The notes under the pieces are model-generated. The model saw nothing but the letters and a program-made list of their open reading frames with translations. It was not told where the DNA came from and searched no databases. Shown one piece after another: positions 44,449-64,000 of a stretch of DNA of 64,000 bases. Source of the stretch: Blastococcus sp. URHD0036 (GTDB lineage: Bacteria; Actinomycetota; Actinomycetes; Mycobacteriales; Geodermatophilaceae); contig NZ_JNIK01000005.1 of the NCBI RefSeq assembly GCF_000701365.1, forward strand, positions 141,235-205,234. The letters are read 5' to 3'. The stretch's first letter is position 1. The number at the start of each line of letters is the position of its first letter. The position numbers and the translations under genes are program-made.

Positions 44449-45363
44449 TCAGAGCAGGCCGGCGCGCTTCCAGAGCAGCTCGGACGGGCCGCCGATCAGG
44501 CCGACCTCGCGCAGGAACGCCACCAGGCCCGACGAGGCGTCGCGCAGCTTGGCGCGGTAGGCCTCGTTCGACCGGGCGACCGCCTTGGCCTCCTGCGGGT
44601 CCAGCCCGACCGAGGCGTAGACCTGCGGCTGCACCAGGTTGTCGGCGACGATGGCGGCGACCGAGGCGACCACCGTGCGGTGCTGGCGGCGGCCGAGCCA
44701 GGTCAGCCGCGGAGCGCGGCGGGCCACCTCGTCGCGGGCGAAGCGCATGTGCCGCGCCTCCTCGACGACGTGGATCTGGCTGGTGCGGCGGGTCAGCGGC
44801 TGCACCCGCTCGTCGCGCATGAGGTCGCGCTGGAAGATGTCGAGGATCTCCTCGGCGACCAGGATCGCGGCGTAGGCGGCGGGGCCGGAACCGCGCGCGG
44901 CGAAGGCCTTGCCCAGCCGCAGGATCGACGACGGCGGCTGGTAGGACGGCGCCCCGAAGGTCTGCGCCGTCCGGGCGAACATCACCGAGTGCCGGCACTC
45001 GTCGGCGATCTCGGTGAGCGCCCACTGCACGTGCGGCTGGGACGGGTCGTCGCCGTAGACGTCCTTGAGGACCAGCTGCATGAGCAGGCACTCGAACCAG
45101 ATGCCGACGCCGGAGATCGAGCAGTACTCGTGGATGGTCAGCGTGACCCGCTGCTGCTCGGTCAGCCCCTCCCACAGCGGCGTGCCGTAGAGGGAGGACC
45201 ACTCGGGCGAGAGACCGTAGAGGGCGTCGGGGACGGGCGCGTCCCAGTCGACGTCGACCGTCGGGTCGTAGGAGGTCCTGGCGGCCGAGCCGAGGAGCCG
45301 GGTGGAGAGCTCCTGGCGGTCGGCGGCGCGGGTGGGGGTCCGAACGGGGACGGTCGCGGTCAT
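44449..45363 (-). CDS. AurF-like diiron oxygenase
   Basis: 304 residues, ferritin-like helical protein. Iron ligands are visible in VTLTIHEYCSISGVGIWFEC, ALTEIADECRHSVMFART, ILVAEEILDIFQRD and VVEEARHMRFARDEV, the paired E...ExxH pattern of the p-aminobenzoate N-oxygenase AurF family. Simple actinobacterial members are widespread and of unknown substrate. It is divergent from a TetR gene (87 bp between starts), which probably controls it. Confidence 0.88.
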   Translation of the reverse strand: MTATVPVRTPTRAADRQELSTRLLGSAARTSYDPTVDVDWDAPVPDALYGLSPEWSSLYGTPLWEGLTEQQRVTLTIHEYCSISGVGIWFECLLMQLVLKDVYGDDPSQPHVQWALTEIADECRHSVMFARTAQTFGAPSYQPPSSILRLGKAFAARGSGPAAYAAILVAEEILDIFQRDLMRDERVQPLTRRTSQIHVVEEARHMRFARDEVARRAPRLTWLGRRQHRTVVASVAAIVADNLVQPQVYASVGLDPQEAKAVARSNEAYRAKLRDASSGLVAFLREVGLIGGPSELLWKRAGLL

Positions 45364-45401
45364 CGGGACTTCCTCCGGGAGTCGGTGTTCCTGTCTCCGA
45401 C

Positions 45402-45413
45402 GTTAGCTGTAAC
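45402..45413. promoter_or_regulatory. Weak palindrome between the oxygenase and TetR genes
   Basis: GTTAGCTGTAAC has 4-bp arms GTTA/TAAC and lies in the shared promoter region. A possible operator, with low support because the arms are short. Confidence 0.3.
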
Positions 45414-45450
45414 CGTGCGACACATGCAACCGATGCGGGAGGATGACGGC

Positions 45451-46077
45451 GTGTCGAAGACCGACGGCCGGAGCTCCCGGTGGAACGAGCACCGGCGCAT
45501 CCGCCGCGAGGAGTTGGTCGGCGCCGCGCTGGACGCGCTGCGGACGGCCGGGCCCGACTTCTCCGTGGACGACGTCGCGCGCGCCGCCGGGGTGTCGAAG
45601 ACGGTCATCTACCGGTACTTCGGCGACAAGGACGAGCTGATCGACGCCGTCCTCGAGCGGATCTCCACCGAGGTCCTGCTGCCGCGGTTGCTGGGGGAGC
45701 TGGCGCTGGAGCGCGCCGACGACCGCGCGCAGCTGCACGCGGTCATCGCCGCGTTCGTGCAGCTGATCGAGGAGGAGCCGGCCCTCTACCGGTTCGCCTA
45801 CGCCCAGGCCGGCCGCTCCGGGCGGGCCGACCTCGTCGCCGCGACCGAGAACCAGGTCGCCCAGGCGCTCGGCACGCTGATGACCGAACGGCTGGCGGCG
45901 GCCGGGCGACCGACCGGTGCGGCGATGACCTGGGCCTACGGGGTCGTCGGGATGGTGCAGCTGACGGCCCACTGGTGGTCGGGCACCCGCGCGGTGTCCG
46001 CCGCCGAGCTCACCGACCAGCTGACCGACCTCGCCCACGGCGGGCTCGCGACGCTGCTGCCGCCGCTGCCCGGCTGA
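45451..46077 (+). CDS. TetR-family regulator (oxygenase-linked)
   Basis: 208 residues. HTH at ~25-65 (FSVDDVARAAGVSKTVIYRY, FGDKDELIDAVLER), then a ligand domain with LYRFAYAQAGRSGRADLVAA and AMTWAYGVVGMVQLTAHWWS. The GTG giving MSKTDGRSS follows GGAGGATGACGGC; ATG codons 27 and 18 nt upstream are in frame and would add MQPMREDDG. Divergent from the AurF-like gene, the usual arrangement of a local repressor. Confidence 0.87.
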   Translation: MSKTDGRSSRWNEHRRIRREELVGAALDALRTAGPDFSVDDVARAAGVSKTVIYRYFGDKDELIDAVLERISTEVLLPRLLGELALERADDRAQLHAVIAAFVQLIEEEPALYRFAYAQAGRSGRADLVAATENQVAQALGTLMTERLAAAGRPTGAAMTWAYGVVGMVQLTAHWWSGTRAVSAAELTDQLTDLAHGGLATLLPPLPG

Positions 46078-46085
46078 CCGGACGT

Positions 46086-46126
46086 GCGGAATGGCGGTTC
46101 TGCACCGCACAGAACCGCCATCCCGC
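46086..46126. terminator. Bidirectional hairpin terminator
   Basis: Arms GCGGAATGGCGGTTCTG and its complement, one mismatch, loop CACCGCA, between convergent stops at 46077 and 46134. Confidence 0.85.
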
Positions 46127-46133
46127 CCGGAGC

Positions 46134-48428
46134 TCAGACCCGGGCGGCCGCCTTGGCCTCGTACATCCGCAGGTCCGCGAGGTGCAGCAGCGAGGCGAAG
46201 TCGTCGCCGTCGTCCGGCGCCACCGCGATCCCCACGCTGACCCGCACGTCGACCGCGACGCCGTGCATCTCCACCGGCCGGCAGACGGCCTCGGCCAGCT
46301 CAGCGGCGATCCGGCGGGCCTCGGCGGGCGCGTCGTCGGCGGAGAGGTCGGGCAGCGCGACGAGGAACTCGTCACCGCCCAGCCGGGCCACCAGGTCGCG
46401 GCGCCGCAGCCGTCGTCGCAGCCGCACCGCCACCTCCTGCAGCAGCACGTCGCCGGCGGCGTGACCCAGCCGGTCGTTGACGGCCTTGAAGCCGTCGAGG
46501 TCGAGGAACAGCAGGGCCAGGGCGTCGCCCCGGGCGCGGGCGTCCCACAGCGCCGTCTCCACCTGCTCCTGCAGCCGGCGGCGGTTGGCCAGTCCGGTCA
46601 GCGGGTCGGTGGCCGCCAGTTCCTCGATGCGGGCGAGTGCGGCGCGGGTGCGGTCGCGTTCCTGCAGCAGTGCCCGCTCGGCCTCGACGCGCGCGGTGAC
46701 GTCGACCTGCACGCCGATGTACTGGACGACGGTGCCGTCGGCGTCGCGGACCGGCGCCAGGTGCAGCTCGTTCCACCACGGGGTGCGCTCCGGCCCGCGG
46801 ACGTTGAGCACCGTCTCGCGGCATTCCTCGCCGGCGGCGACGGCGGCCCGGATGCGGGCGACCGCGGCCGGGTCGGTGTCGGTGCTCTGCAGGAACCGGC
46901 AGTTGCGGCCGAGCAGCTGGTCCGCGGGCAGGCCGGCCAGCCGCTCGAACGCCGGGTTGACGTAGACCAGCGGCTGGTCGGGCAGGCGCATGTCGGCGAC
47001 CGCGACCCCGCTGGGGGTGGCGTTCAGCGCCTCGATCAGGAGCGCCTCGCCGGCGGGGACGCCGGCGGCGGCCACCCGTGCCACGGCCACGGCGGCCTCG
47101 GGGCTCGGGACGTTCGCCGCGGTCGGGGCGGGCGCCGGGCCGACCCGCGGCGCGACCCGCGCCAGCAGGGAAGCGGTCGCGCGGACGACCGTCTCGCGCT
47201 CGTAGGTCAGGGCGTACTCGAACCGGCGCTCGGCGTCCGGGCCGTCGTCGCCGAGGTCGCGGGCCAGCAGGGCGGCGGAGAAGTGCGGGCTGAGGACGGC
47301 GAGGTCCCACTCGCCGCGGACCGGGTCGGCGTCGGCCAGGGTGGCGCCGCGCAGGCCCGGCAGGGGCTCCTCGGACAGCCCCTCGCCCAGCGCGCAGACG
47401 AAGGCGGTCCGCTCGACGAGGTCGCGGTAGCGCTGGGTGGTCGACGGGGTGAAGTGGCGGGCCTCCTGGAAGGTCGCGGCGACCACGGTGGTGTCGCCCA
47501 TGCGCATGGCCTCGCGCTCCAGCTGCTTCGACAGCTCGATGAGCAGCGCCTTGGGTGCCCGGCGCAGCGCCGTGCCCTCCGGGAGGCAGGCGAAGGGGGA
47601 GGTGGTCTCGTCGGCGACCGTGTCGCCCCCGCGGTCGGGGAGGAGCAGCTCGCCGGTCTCCCGCCCGGGGGCCGGGCCGGGGCCCGGGCGGCCGAAGTGC
47701 CAGCCCTGCCCAAGGGTGGCGCCCAGGCCGCGGGCGACGGCCAGGTGCTGCGCGTGCTCGATGCCCTCGGCGAGGATCACCGCGCCGGTGCGCTCGGCGT
47801 AGGCGTTGACCGCGTTCATGATCGTGGCGATCTCGGGGCCGGGGCGGTCCTGGACCAGCCGCAGGTCGAGCTTGACGACGTCGGGGCGCAGCAGCGGCAT
47901 GAACGCCACGGACATCGGCTCCGCGCCGACGTCGTCCACGGCCACGCCCCAGCCGACCGACCGGACCCGCTCCACGGTGCGCAGCAGCTCGGCCGGGCGC
48001 GCGGCCAGGGCCCGCTCGGTGATCTCGAGGACGACGCGCAGGCCACCCGGCGCGGACTGCGCCAGGCCCAGCAGCGTCTCCATCGGCGCCCGGTCGAGCA
48101 CCTCGGGCTCCACGTTGACGAACAGCGTCAGCGGCTCGACCAGCCCCTGCTCGAGCGCGCCGTGGAGGGCAGCGGACCGGCAGATCTGGTCGAGCTCGGC
48201 CAGGCGCCCGGCGGCCCGTGCGGTGGCGAAGAGCGCGTCGGGCCGCTCCAGCGGTCCTACCGGCCCGCGAGCGAGTGCCTCGTAGGCGACGACGCGCCCG
48301 GTGTCGATCTCGACGATGGGCTGGAAGACGCTGCGGATCCCGGTCCCGTAGTCCTCGCCGGCGGCGAGGACGGCGTCGAGCGCGGCGTCGAGGGCGGGGT
48401 CGGGGGCGGAGGCTGCGTACTGGTCCAC
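46134..48428 (-). CDS. EAL-DICT-LOV-GGDEF protein (light-linked c-di-GMP enzyme)
   Basis: 764 residues. EAL phosphodiesterase domain at ~30-250 with EAL (50-52), LFVNVEP, LEITERAL, AVDDVG, DVVKLDL and ILAEGIEHAQ, so the metal and catalytic residues appear present. A DICT sensor follows at ~290-440 (PKALLIELSKQLEREAMRMG). A LOV domain at ~470-590 has the flavin-adduct motif GRNCRFLQ with Cys510, and the FMN residues in WWNELHLAPVRD and GVQVDVT. GGDEF at ~600-764 has an intact GGDEF at 684-688. Domain order EAL first and GGDEF last is unusual. No membrane segment. GTG start. Confidence 0.9.
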   Translation of the reverse strand: MDQYAASAPDPALDAALDAVLAAGEDYGTGIRSVFQPIVEIDTGRVVAYEALARGPVGPLERPDALFATARAAGRLAELDQICRSAALHGALEQGLVEPLTLFVNVEPEVLDRAPMETLLGLAQSAPGGLRVVLEITERALAARPAELLRTVERVRSVGWGVAVDDVGAEPMSVAFMPLLRPDVVKLDLRLVQDRPGPEIATIMNAVNAYAERTGAVILAEGIEHAQHLAVARGLGATLGQGWHFGRPGPGPAPGRETGELLLPDRGGDTVADETTSPFACLPEGTALRRAPKALLIELSKQLEREAMRMGDTTVVAATFQEARHFTPSTTQRYRDLVERTAFVCALGEGLSEEPLPGLRGATLADADPVRGEWDLAVLSPHFSAALLARDLGDDGPDAERRFEYALTYERETVVRATASLLARVAPRVGPAPAPTAANVPSPEAAVAVARVAAAGVPAGEALLIEALNATPSGVAVADMRLPDQPLVYVNPAFERLAGLPADQLLGRNCRFLQSTDTDPAAVARIRAAVAAGEECRETVLNVRGPERTPWWNELHLAPVRDADGTVVQYIGVQVDVTARVEAERALLQERDRTRAALARIEELAATDPLTGLANRRRLQEQVETALWDARARGDALALLFLDLDGFKAVNDRLGHAAGDVLLQEVAVRLRRRLRRRDLVARLGGDEFLVALPDLSADDAPAEARRIAAELAEAVCRPVEMHGVAVDVRVSVGIAVAPDDGDDFASLLHLADLRMYEAKAAARV

Positions 48429-48501
48429 GGAGAGTCGATCGGCACCGAGCGGTCTCGGGTGCAGCCCATCGGGTACGGACCCACCCCAGCGGGGGAGGCG
48501 G

Positions 48502-53023
<4,522 letters not shown>

Positions 53024-53031
<8 letters not shown>

Positions 53032-53827
53032 CCTCTCCGGCGTCGCGCTGGTGACCGGCGCGGGATCCGGCATCGGCCGGGCCCTGGCCGAGGGCCTCGC
53101 GGCCCGCGGCATGGCCGTGGCCGGCCTGGCGCGGACCGGGGACCGGCTGCGGACGGCGATGGACGAGATCGCCGCCACCACCGGGGCGCGCACCCTGGCG
53201 GTGACCGCCGACGTCACCGACCGCGCCCAGGTGGAGGCCGCCGTCGCGGAGGTCACCGAGCAGCTGGGGCGGGTCGACCTGCTGGTGAACAACGCCGGCC
53301 AGGTCGACGCGGCCGAGGAGCCGCTGTGGGAGACCGACCCCGACCAGTGGTGGGAGGTCGTGTCGACCCACGTGCGCGGCGGGTTCCTGCTCTGCCGCGC
53401 GGTGGTGCCGTGGATGGTCCTGCGCAACCGTGGTCGGATCGTGAACATCGCCAGCGGGATGAGCCTGCGGGCCCGCCCGGAGTACTCGGCGTACTCGGTG
53501 GCGAAGACCGGCCTGATGCGGATGACCGAGGCCCTGGCCGGCGCGCTGGAGGGCACCGACGTGCACGCCTTCGACCTGGCGCCGGGCGTCGTCCGAACCC
53601 CGATGACCGAGGCCATGCCGATGCACGCCGGCCGCACCGAGTGGACGCATCCGGCGCAGGTCGTCGAGTTCGTCGCCGCGATCGCGGCCGGGGAGCTCGA
53701 CGCCTGGAGCGGCCGGTTCCTGCGGGTCGGGGCCGACGACCTCGACGACGCCCGCGCCAGGGTCCCGGAGGACGCGGCGCGGCAGCTGCGGCTGCGCCCG
53801 TACGGGGACGACGACCCGCTCGCCTGA
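53024..53827 (+). CDS. SDR-family oxidoreductase
   Basis: 267 residues, classical SDR: ALVTGAGSGIGRALAEGLAA, VDLLVNNAGQV, the Ser in VNIASGMSLRARP and YSVAK as YxxxK. It starts 8 nt inside pheT, so it is translated from the same mRNA. No biochemical link to tRNA charging is evident; substrate unknown. Confidence 0.88.
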
Positions 53828-53867
53828 CACGCTGCGGGACCGGTCCGGGCTGCCTAGGGTCGGGACC

Positions 53868-54086
53868 ATGCTGCAGCCACCGGCGATGGCCGAGATCTCC
53901 GACGAGGACGTCAACCGCGAGCTCGCCCACCTCTACGAGAAGCGGCACGACATCCTCCGCACCGGGTCCGCCGACGCGTGGGCCAACCACCGCGAGCGCA
54001 CCGACCAGCTCGAGGCCGAGTACCTGCGCCGCTTCTCCCGTGGCGTCGCCGAGGCCGAGGCCAAGCTCGCCGGCTACGGCGGCTGA
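53868..54086 (+). CDS. Small DUF6158-like protein
   Basis: 72 residues, all helical and charged: ISDEDVNRELAHLYEKRHDI and LEAEYLRRFSRGVAEAEAKL. It resembles the small actinobacterial DUF6158 proteins, which have no known role. ATG start; a second ATG six codons on (MAEISDED) is an alternative. A family-A palindrome begins 28 nt after the stop. Confidence 0.7.
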   Translation: MLQPPAMAEISDEDVNRELAHLYEKRHDILRTGSADAWANHRERTDQLEAEYLRRFSRGVAEAEAKLAGYGG

Positions 54087-54113
54087 CGCGGGGTCGGAGA
54101 ACTGTTCCCCGCA

Positions 54114-54153
54114 CGCTCGTGCTCTGCCCACATGGGTGGGCAGAGCACGAGCG
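54114..54153. repeat. Family-A intergenic palindrome
   Basis: Perfect 17-bp arms CGCTCGTGCTCTGCCCA / complement around a CATGGG loop. It probably ends the pheST transcript and insulates the arg operon that begins 67 bp on. Confidence 0.85.
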
Positions 54154-54186
54154 AGGCAGACCCTCAGGTGCGGGAACCCGGCATGA

Positions 54187-61512
<7,326 letters not shown>

Positions 61513-61514
61513 CC

Positions 61515-62159
61515 GTGGACGTCGGCCCGTCGGTGACCGCCGAGCAGCTCCTCGGTCCGGTCGACGTCGTCGCGCCTTCCCTGCTGGGGTGCTGGGTGGT
61601 GACCGACCGGCCCGAGGGGCAGGTGGCGCTGCGGCTGACCGAGGTCGAGGCGTACTCGGGGGCGGGGGAGGACCCGGCGTCGCACGCCCACCGCGGGCCG
61701 ACCCCGCGGGCGGCGATCATGTTCGGCCCGCCCGGACGGCTGTACGTGTACTTCAGCTACGGCGTGCACTGGTGCGCGAACGTCGTCGTCGGTCCGGAGG
61801 GCCGCGGGTCGGCGGTGCTGCTCCGGGCCGGCGAGGTCGTGGCGGGGGAGTCCCTGGCCCGGTCCCACCGTCCCGCGGCGCGGGTGTCGCGCGACCTCGC
61901 ACGGGGGCCGGCCCGGCTCACCCAGGCGCTGGCGATCGGCCCGGACGACCGCGGGGCGGACCTGCTCGACCCGGCGTCCCCGGTCCGGTTGCACACCGGT
62001 CCGCCACCGGCGACGGTCTCGGCCGGCCCCCGGGTCGGGATCAGCGTGGCGACCGACCTGCCGTGGCGGTTCTGGGATCCCGCGTCGGACACGGTGAGCG
62101 CGTTCCGGCCGGGTGGTCGTCGGCGTGGTGGCGGCGCCGGGGCAGGATCGACCCCGTGA
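61515..62159 (+). CDS. mpg: DNA-3-methyladenine glycosylase (AAG/MPG family)
   Basis: 214 residues. It excises alkylated purines. VAPSLLGCWVV, then the catalytic-Glu region LRLTEVEAYSGAGEDPASHA with RGPTPRAAIMFGPPGRLYVY and FSYGVHWCANVVV typical of the MPG fold. It lies 2 bp past argH and overlaps tyrS by 4 nt, the same argH-mpg-tyrS order seen in mycobacteria. GTG start. Confidence 0.93.
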   Translation: MDVGPSVTAEQLLGPVDVVAPSLLGCWVVTDRPEGQVALRLTEVEAYSGAGEDPASHAHRGPTPRAAIMFGPPGRLYVYFSYGVHWCANVVVGPEGRGSAVLLRAGEVVAGESLARSHRPAARVSRDLARGPARLTQALAIGPDDRGADLLDPASPVRLHTGPPPATVSAGPRVGISVATDLPWRFWDPASDTVSAFRPGGRRRGGGAGAGSTP

Positions 62160-63442
62160 CCGACGTGATCGACGAGCTGCACCGGCGCGGGCTGATCGCC
62201 CAGACCACCGACGAGGAGGCGCTGCGCGCGCACCTGGCCGCCGGACCGGTCACCTACTACTGCGGCTTCGACCCGACCGCACCGAGCCTGCACGTGGGGA
62301 GTCTGCTGCAGTACATGGTGCTGCGGGCGCTGCAGCGGGCCGGACACCAGCCGATCGTGCTGGTCGGTGGTGCCACGGGCCTGATCGGCGATCCCCGGCC
62401 GACGGCGGAGCGCCAGCTCAACGAGCGCGAGACCGTCGCCGAGTGGGTGGACAGCATCCGCCGGCAGGTCGCGCCCTTCCTCGAGGTGCCGGCGCAGCGC
62501 GAGGGGCTGCGGGCCCCGATCTACGTCGACAACCTGTCGTGGACCGGGCCGCTGTCGGCGATCGACCTGCTCCGCGACCTCGGCAAGCACTTCCGGGTGA
62601 GCCGGATGCTGGCCAAGGAGGCGGTCTCCGCCCGGCTCAACTCCGACGCGGGGATCAGCTACACCGAGTTCAGCTACCAGATCCTGCAGGCCAACGACTT
62701 CCGCGAGCTGTTCCGCCGGCACGGCTGCACGCTGCAGAGCGGCGGCTCGGACCAGTGGGGCAACCTCACGGCCGGCATCGACCTGGTGCGCCGGACCGAG
62801 GGCGCCGCGGTGCACGCCCTGTCGACCCCGCTGGTCACCAAGGCGGACGGTCAGAAGTTCGGCAAGAGCGAGAGCGGCACGGTGTGGCTCGACCCCTCGC
62901 TCACCTCGCCGTACGCGTTCTTCCAGTTCTGGCTGAACGCCGACGACGCCGATGCCCTGACGTGGCTGCCGCTGTTCTCGGAGCGGCCCGCGGAGGAGCT
63001 CGCGGCCCTGGTGGCCGAGAGCACCGAGCGGCCGGCCTCGCGGGCGGCCCAGCGCGCCCTGGCCGAGGAACTGACGCTGCTGGTGCACGGGCCGGAGGAG
63101 CTGCGGCAGGCCGAGGCGGCGGGTCGTGCGCTGTTCGGGCGCGACGAGCTGTCCGCCCTGGGCCCGGAGACCCTCGGGGCCGCGCTGCGGGAGGCAGGGA
63201 GCGTGACCGTGGACGGCGAGGTCCCCTCGGTCGCCCACCTGCTCCAGCTCACCGGTCTGGCCGCCAGCCTCTCCGACGCCCGGCGGACGGTGAAGGAGGG
63301 CGGGGCCTACCTGAACAACGAGCGGGTGACCGACGCCGAGGCCGTGCCGGGGGACGACGCGTGGCTGCCCGGAGGGTGGCTCGTGCTGCGCCGGGGCAAG
63401 CGGGCCGTGGCCGGTGTGCAGCGCGCCCCGTCCGCGCCCTGA
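62156..63442 (+). CDS. tyrS: Tyrosine-tRNA ligase
   Basis: 428 residues, class I. HIGH-like PSLHVGSLLQY (residues ~43-53), Tyr/ATP site YTEFSYQILQANDFRELF, GGSDQWGNLTAGIDLVRR, KMSKS-like KFGKSES, and a C-terminal S4 domain (LSDARRTVKEGGAYLNNERV). GTG start. Last protein gene before the rrn operon; a short hairpin follows its stop. Confidence 0.97.
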   Translation: MTDVIDELHRRGLIAQTTDEEALRAHLAAGPVTYYCGFDPTAPSLHVGSLLQYMVLRALQRAGHQPIVLVGGATGLIGDPRPTAERQLNERETVAEWVDSIRRQVAPFLEVPAQREGLRAPIYVDNLSWTGPLSAIDLLRDLGKHFRVSRMLAKEAVSARLNSDAGISYTEFSYQILQANDFRELFRRHGCTLQSGGSDQWGNLTAGIDLVRRTEGAAVHALSTPLVTKADGQKFGKSESGTVWLDPSLTSPYAFFQFWLNADDADALTWLPLFSERPAEELAALVAESTERPASRAAQRALAEELTLLVHGPEELRQAEAAGRALFGRDELSALGPETLGAALREAGSVTVDGEVPSVAHLLQLTGLAASLSDARRTVKEGGAYLNNERVTDAEAVPGDDAWLPGGWLVLRRGKRAVAGVQRAPSAP

Positions 63443-63450
63443 GGACCCCT

Positions 63451-63468
63451 CTGGCGTGTGAACGCCAG
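63451..63468 (+). terminator. Short hairpin after tyrS
   Basis: CTGGCGT-GTGA-ACGCCAG, a perfect 7-bp stem starting 8 nt past the stop. It would separate the arg-tyrS transcript from the rrn promoter. Confidence 0.65.
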
Positions 63469-63516
63469 GTGACGCGCCGGTTCCGGCCGGGTGTCGACCG
63501 TCACCCCCGGACCGGT

Positions 63517-63546
63517 TTGACACGGCCTCCGGCGGGCGCGTAACTT
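63517..63546 (+). promoter_or_regulatory. rrn P1 promoter
   Basis: TTGACA (perfect -35), 18-bp spacer, TAACTT (-10). It lies about 280 nt before mature 16S, a usual distance. A TAGAGT hexamer at 63619 without a clear -35 could be a second, weaker promoter. Confidence 0.8.
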
Positions 63547-63683
63547 TCTCTCTGCGCCGCGCGAGACCCCGGGAGGGGCCGCGAGGAGGGGCCCGCGAGG
63601 GTCCGCCCCGTAGCGGCGTAGAGTGGACAAGCCGCAGTTGAAGAGGGCCTCTCCGGGGGTCTGGTTCTTCGCGCGTCCGTTCC

Positions 63684-63743
63684 TTGAGAACTCAACAGCG
63701 TGCCGAAAGTCAGTGCCAAGTAATACCCCGTGCACTGTTCTTC
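63684..63743 (+). other. rRNA leader: processing and antitermination region
   Basis: TTGAGAACTCAA (63684-63695), followed by CAGCGTGC, is the conserved leader element seen before actinobacterial 16S genes and probably takes part in the RNase III stem. CTGTTCTTC at 63735 resembles boxA. The stretch 63690-63827 is distinctly AT-richer than the rest of the window. No other feature is seen between 63547 and 63827. Confidence 0.6.
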
Positions 63744-63827
63744 CCTTTGGGTTGGATGGTGCTGGGATTCCTTTGGTTGATTGATTCCGCGAGTGTCAGC
63801 TCGCGGTTCTCAGCCGTGATCAAATCA

Positions 63828-64000
63828 TCTACGGAGAGTTTGATCCTGGCTCAGGACGAACGCTGGCGGCGTGCTTAACACATGCAAGTCGAACGGTGAA
63901 CCCGCTTCGGTGGGGGATCAGTGGCGAACGGGTGAGTAACACGTGGGCAACCTGCCCTCAGCTCTGGGATAACTCCAAGAAATTGGGGCTAATACCGGAT
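63828..64000 (+). rRNA. rrs: 16S ribosomal RNA, 5' part
   Basis: AGAGTTTGATCCTGGCTCAG, equal to E. coli positions 8-27, begins at 63835, which sets position 1 at about 63828. It is followed by the actinobacterial GACGAACGCTGGCGGCGTGC and TGGCGAACGGGTGAGTAACA. It continues past the right edge. The variable V1 stem (AACGGTGAACCCGCTTCGGT) agrees with Geodermatophilales, from memory. Confidence 0.98.

Noticed and set aside
45402..45413. A firm TetR operator in the AurF/TetR gap
   Set aside because: GTTAGCTGTAAC has only 4-bp arms; such symmetry arises by chance. Listed at low confidence only.
63619..63624. Second rrn promoter (P2)
   Set aside because: TAGAGT has no acceptable -35 at 16-19 bp; mentioned but not called.
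63684..63878. Small frame running from the rRNA leader into 16S rRNA
   Set aside because: It reads through the conserved rRNA start; no ribosome-binding site. An accidental open frame in AT-richer leader DNA.

Overview
The window is chromosomal DNA from a high-GC actinobacterium. The 16S rRNA gene that begins at about position 63828, the very strong G/C bias at third codon positions, the frequent GTG starts, the long chains of genes overlapping by 4 nt (ATGA/GTGA) and the family content fit the Geodermatophilaceae (Blastococcus/Modestobacter/Geodermatophilus type). That placement is inferred from about 170 nt of 16S and from gene content; no search was run. I see no phage, IS element, CRISPR array or tRNA gene.

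Layout. 1-6.3 kb: the start of an HTH-MurA fusion, then housekeeping and transport genes and a small gene behind a textbook LexA (SOS) box. 6.5-13.8 kb: 4-alpha-glucanotransferase, HrpB helicase, and a flavin oxidoreductase next to a GH13 glucosidase/trehalose-synthase-like enzyme. 13.9-21 kb: a membrane protein, a GAF-ANTAR regulator, two tandem TauE/SafE permeases, a DUF3516 helicase, and a 77-bp array of 11-bp-phased elements in front of a 41-residue protein. 21-29 kb: MmuM, a YidD protein with an unusual N-terminus, ArfB, an ECF42 sigma-factor module (YciI/DGPF, sigma, DUF1905, VOC, SnoaL-like), PRC-barrel/DUF2382 stress genes and a TetR regulator with a clear operator-like palindrome.

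29.3-40.1 kb is a nitrate/nitrite assimilation region: nitrate reductase (nasA), nitrite reductase (nirB, nirD), the nitrate/nitrite transporter narK, and a HemD-winged-helix regulator (NnaR-like). nasA and narK share a GlnR-like upstream element. An iron-box-controlled lipoprotein binding protein lies inside the region. 41.9-44.4 kb carries infC (AUC start), rpmI, rplT and an rRNA methyltransferase. 44.4-49.3 kb holds a diiron AurF-like oxygenase divergent from a TetR gene, and an EAL-DICT-LOV-GGDEF protein that looks like a blue-light-sensing c-di-GMP enzyme.

49.5-63.4 kb is translation and arginine biosynthesis: pheS-pheT-SDR, then argC-argJ-argB-argD-argF-argR-argH-mpg-tyrS, almost all overlapping by 4 nt and led by a perfect ARG-box palindrome lying on the apparent leaderless argC start. 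argG is absent from the cluster. The window ends in the rrn promoter, leader and the first part of 16S rRNA.

A recurring non-coding theme is long, nearly perfect intergenic hairpins just past stop codons. One stem sequence (CTCGTGCTCTGCCCA and variants) occurs four times at three loci, with a compensatory base change in one copy, so it looks like a dispersed palindrome family and not a set of unrelated terminators.
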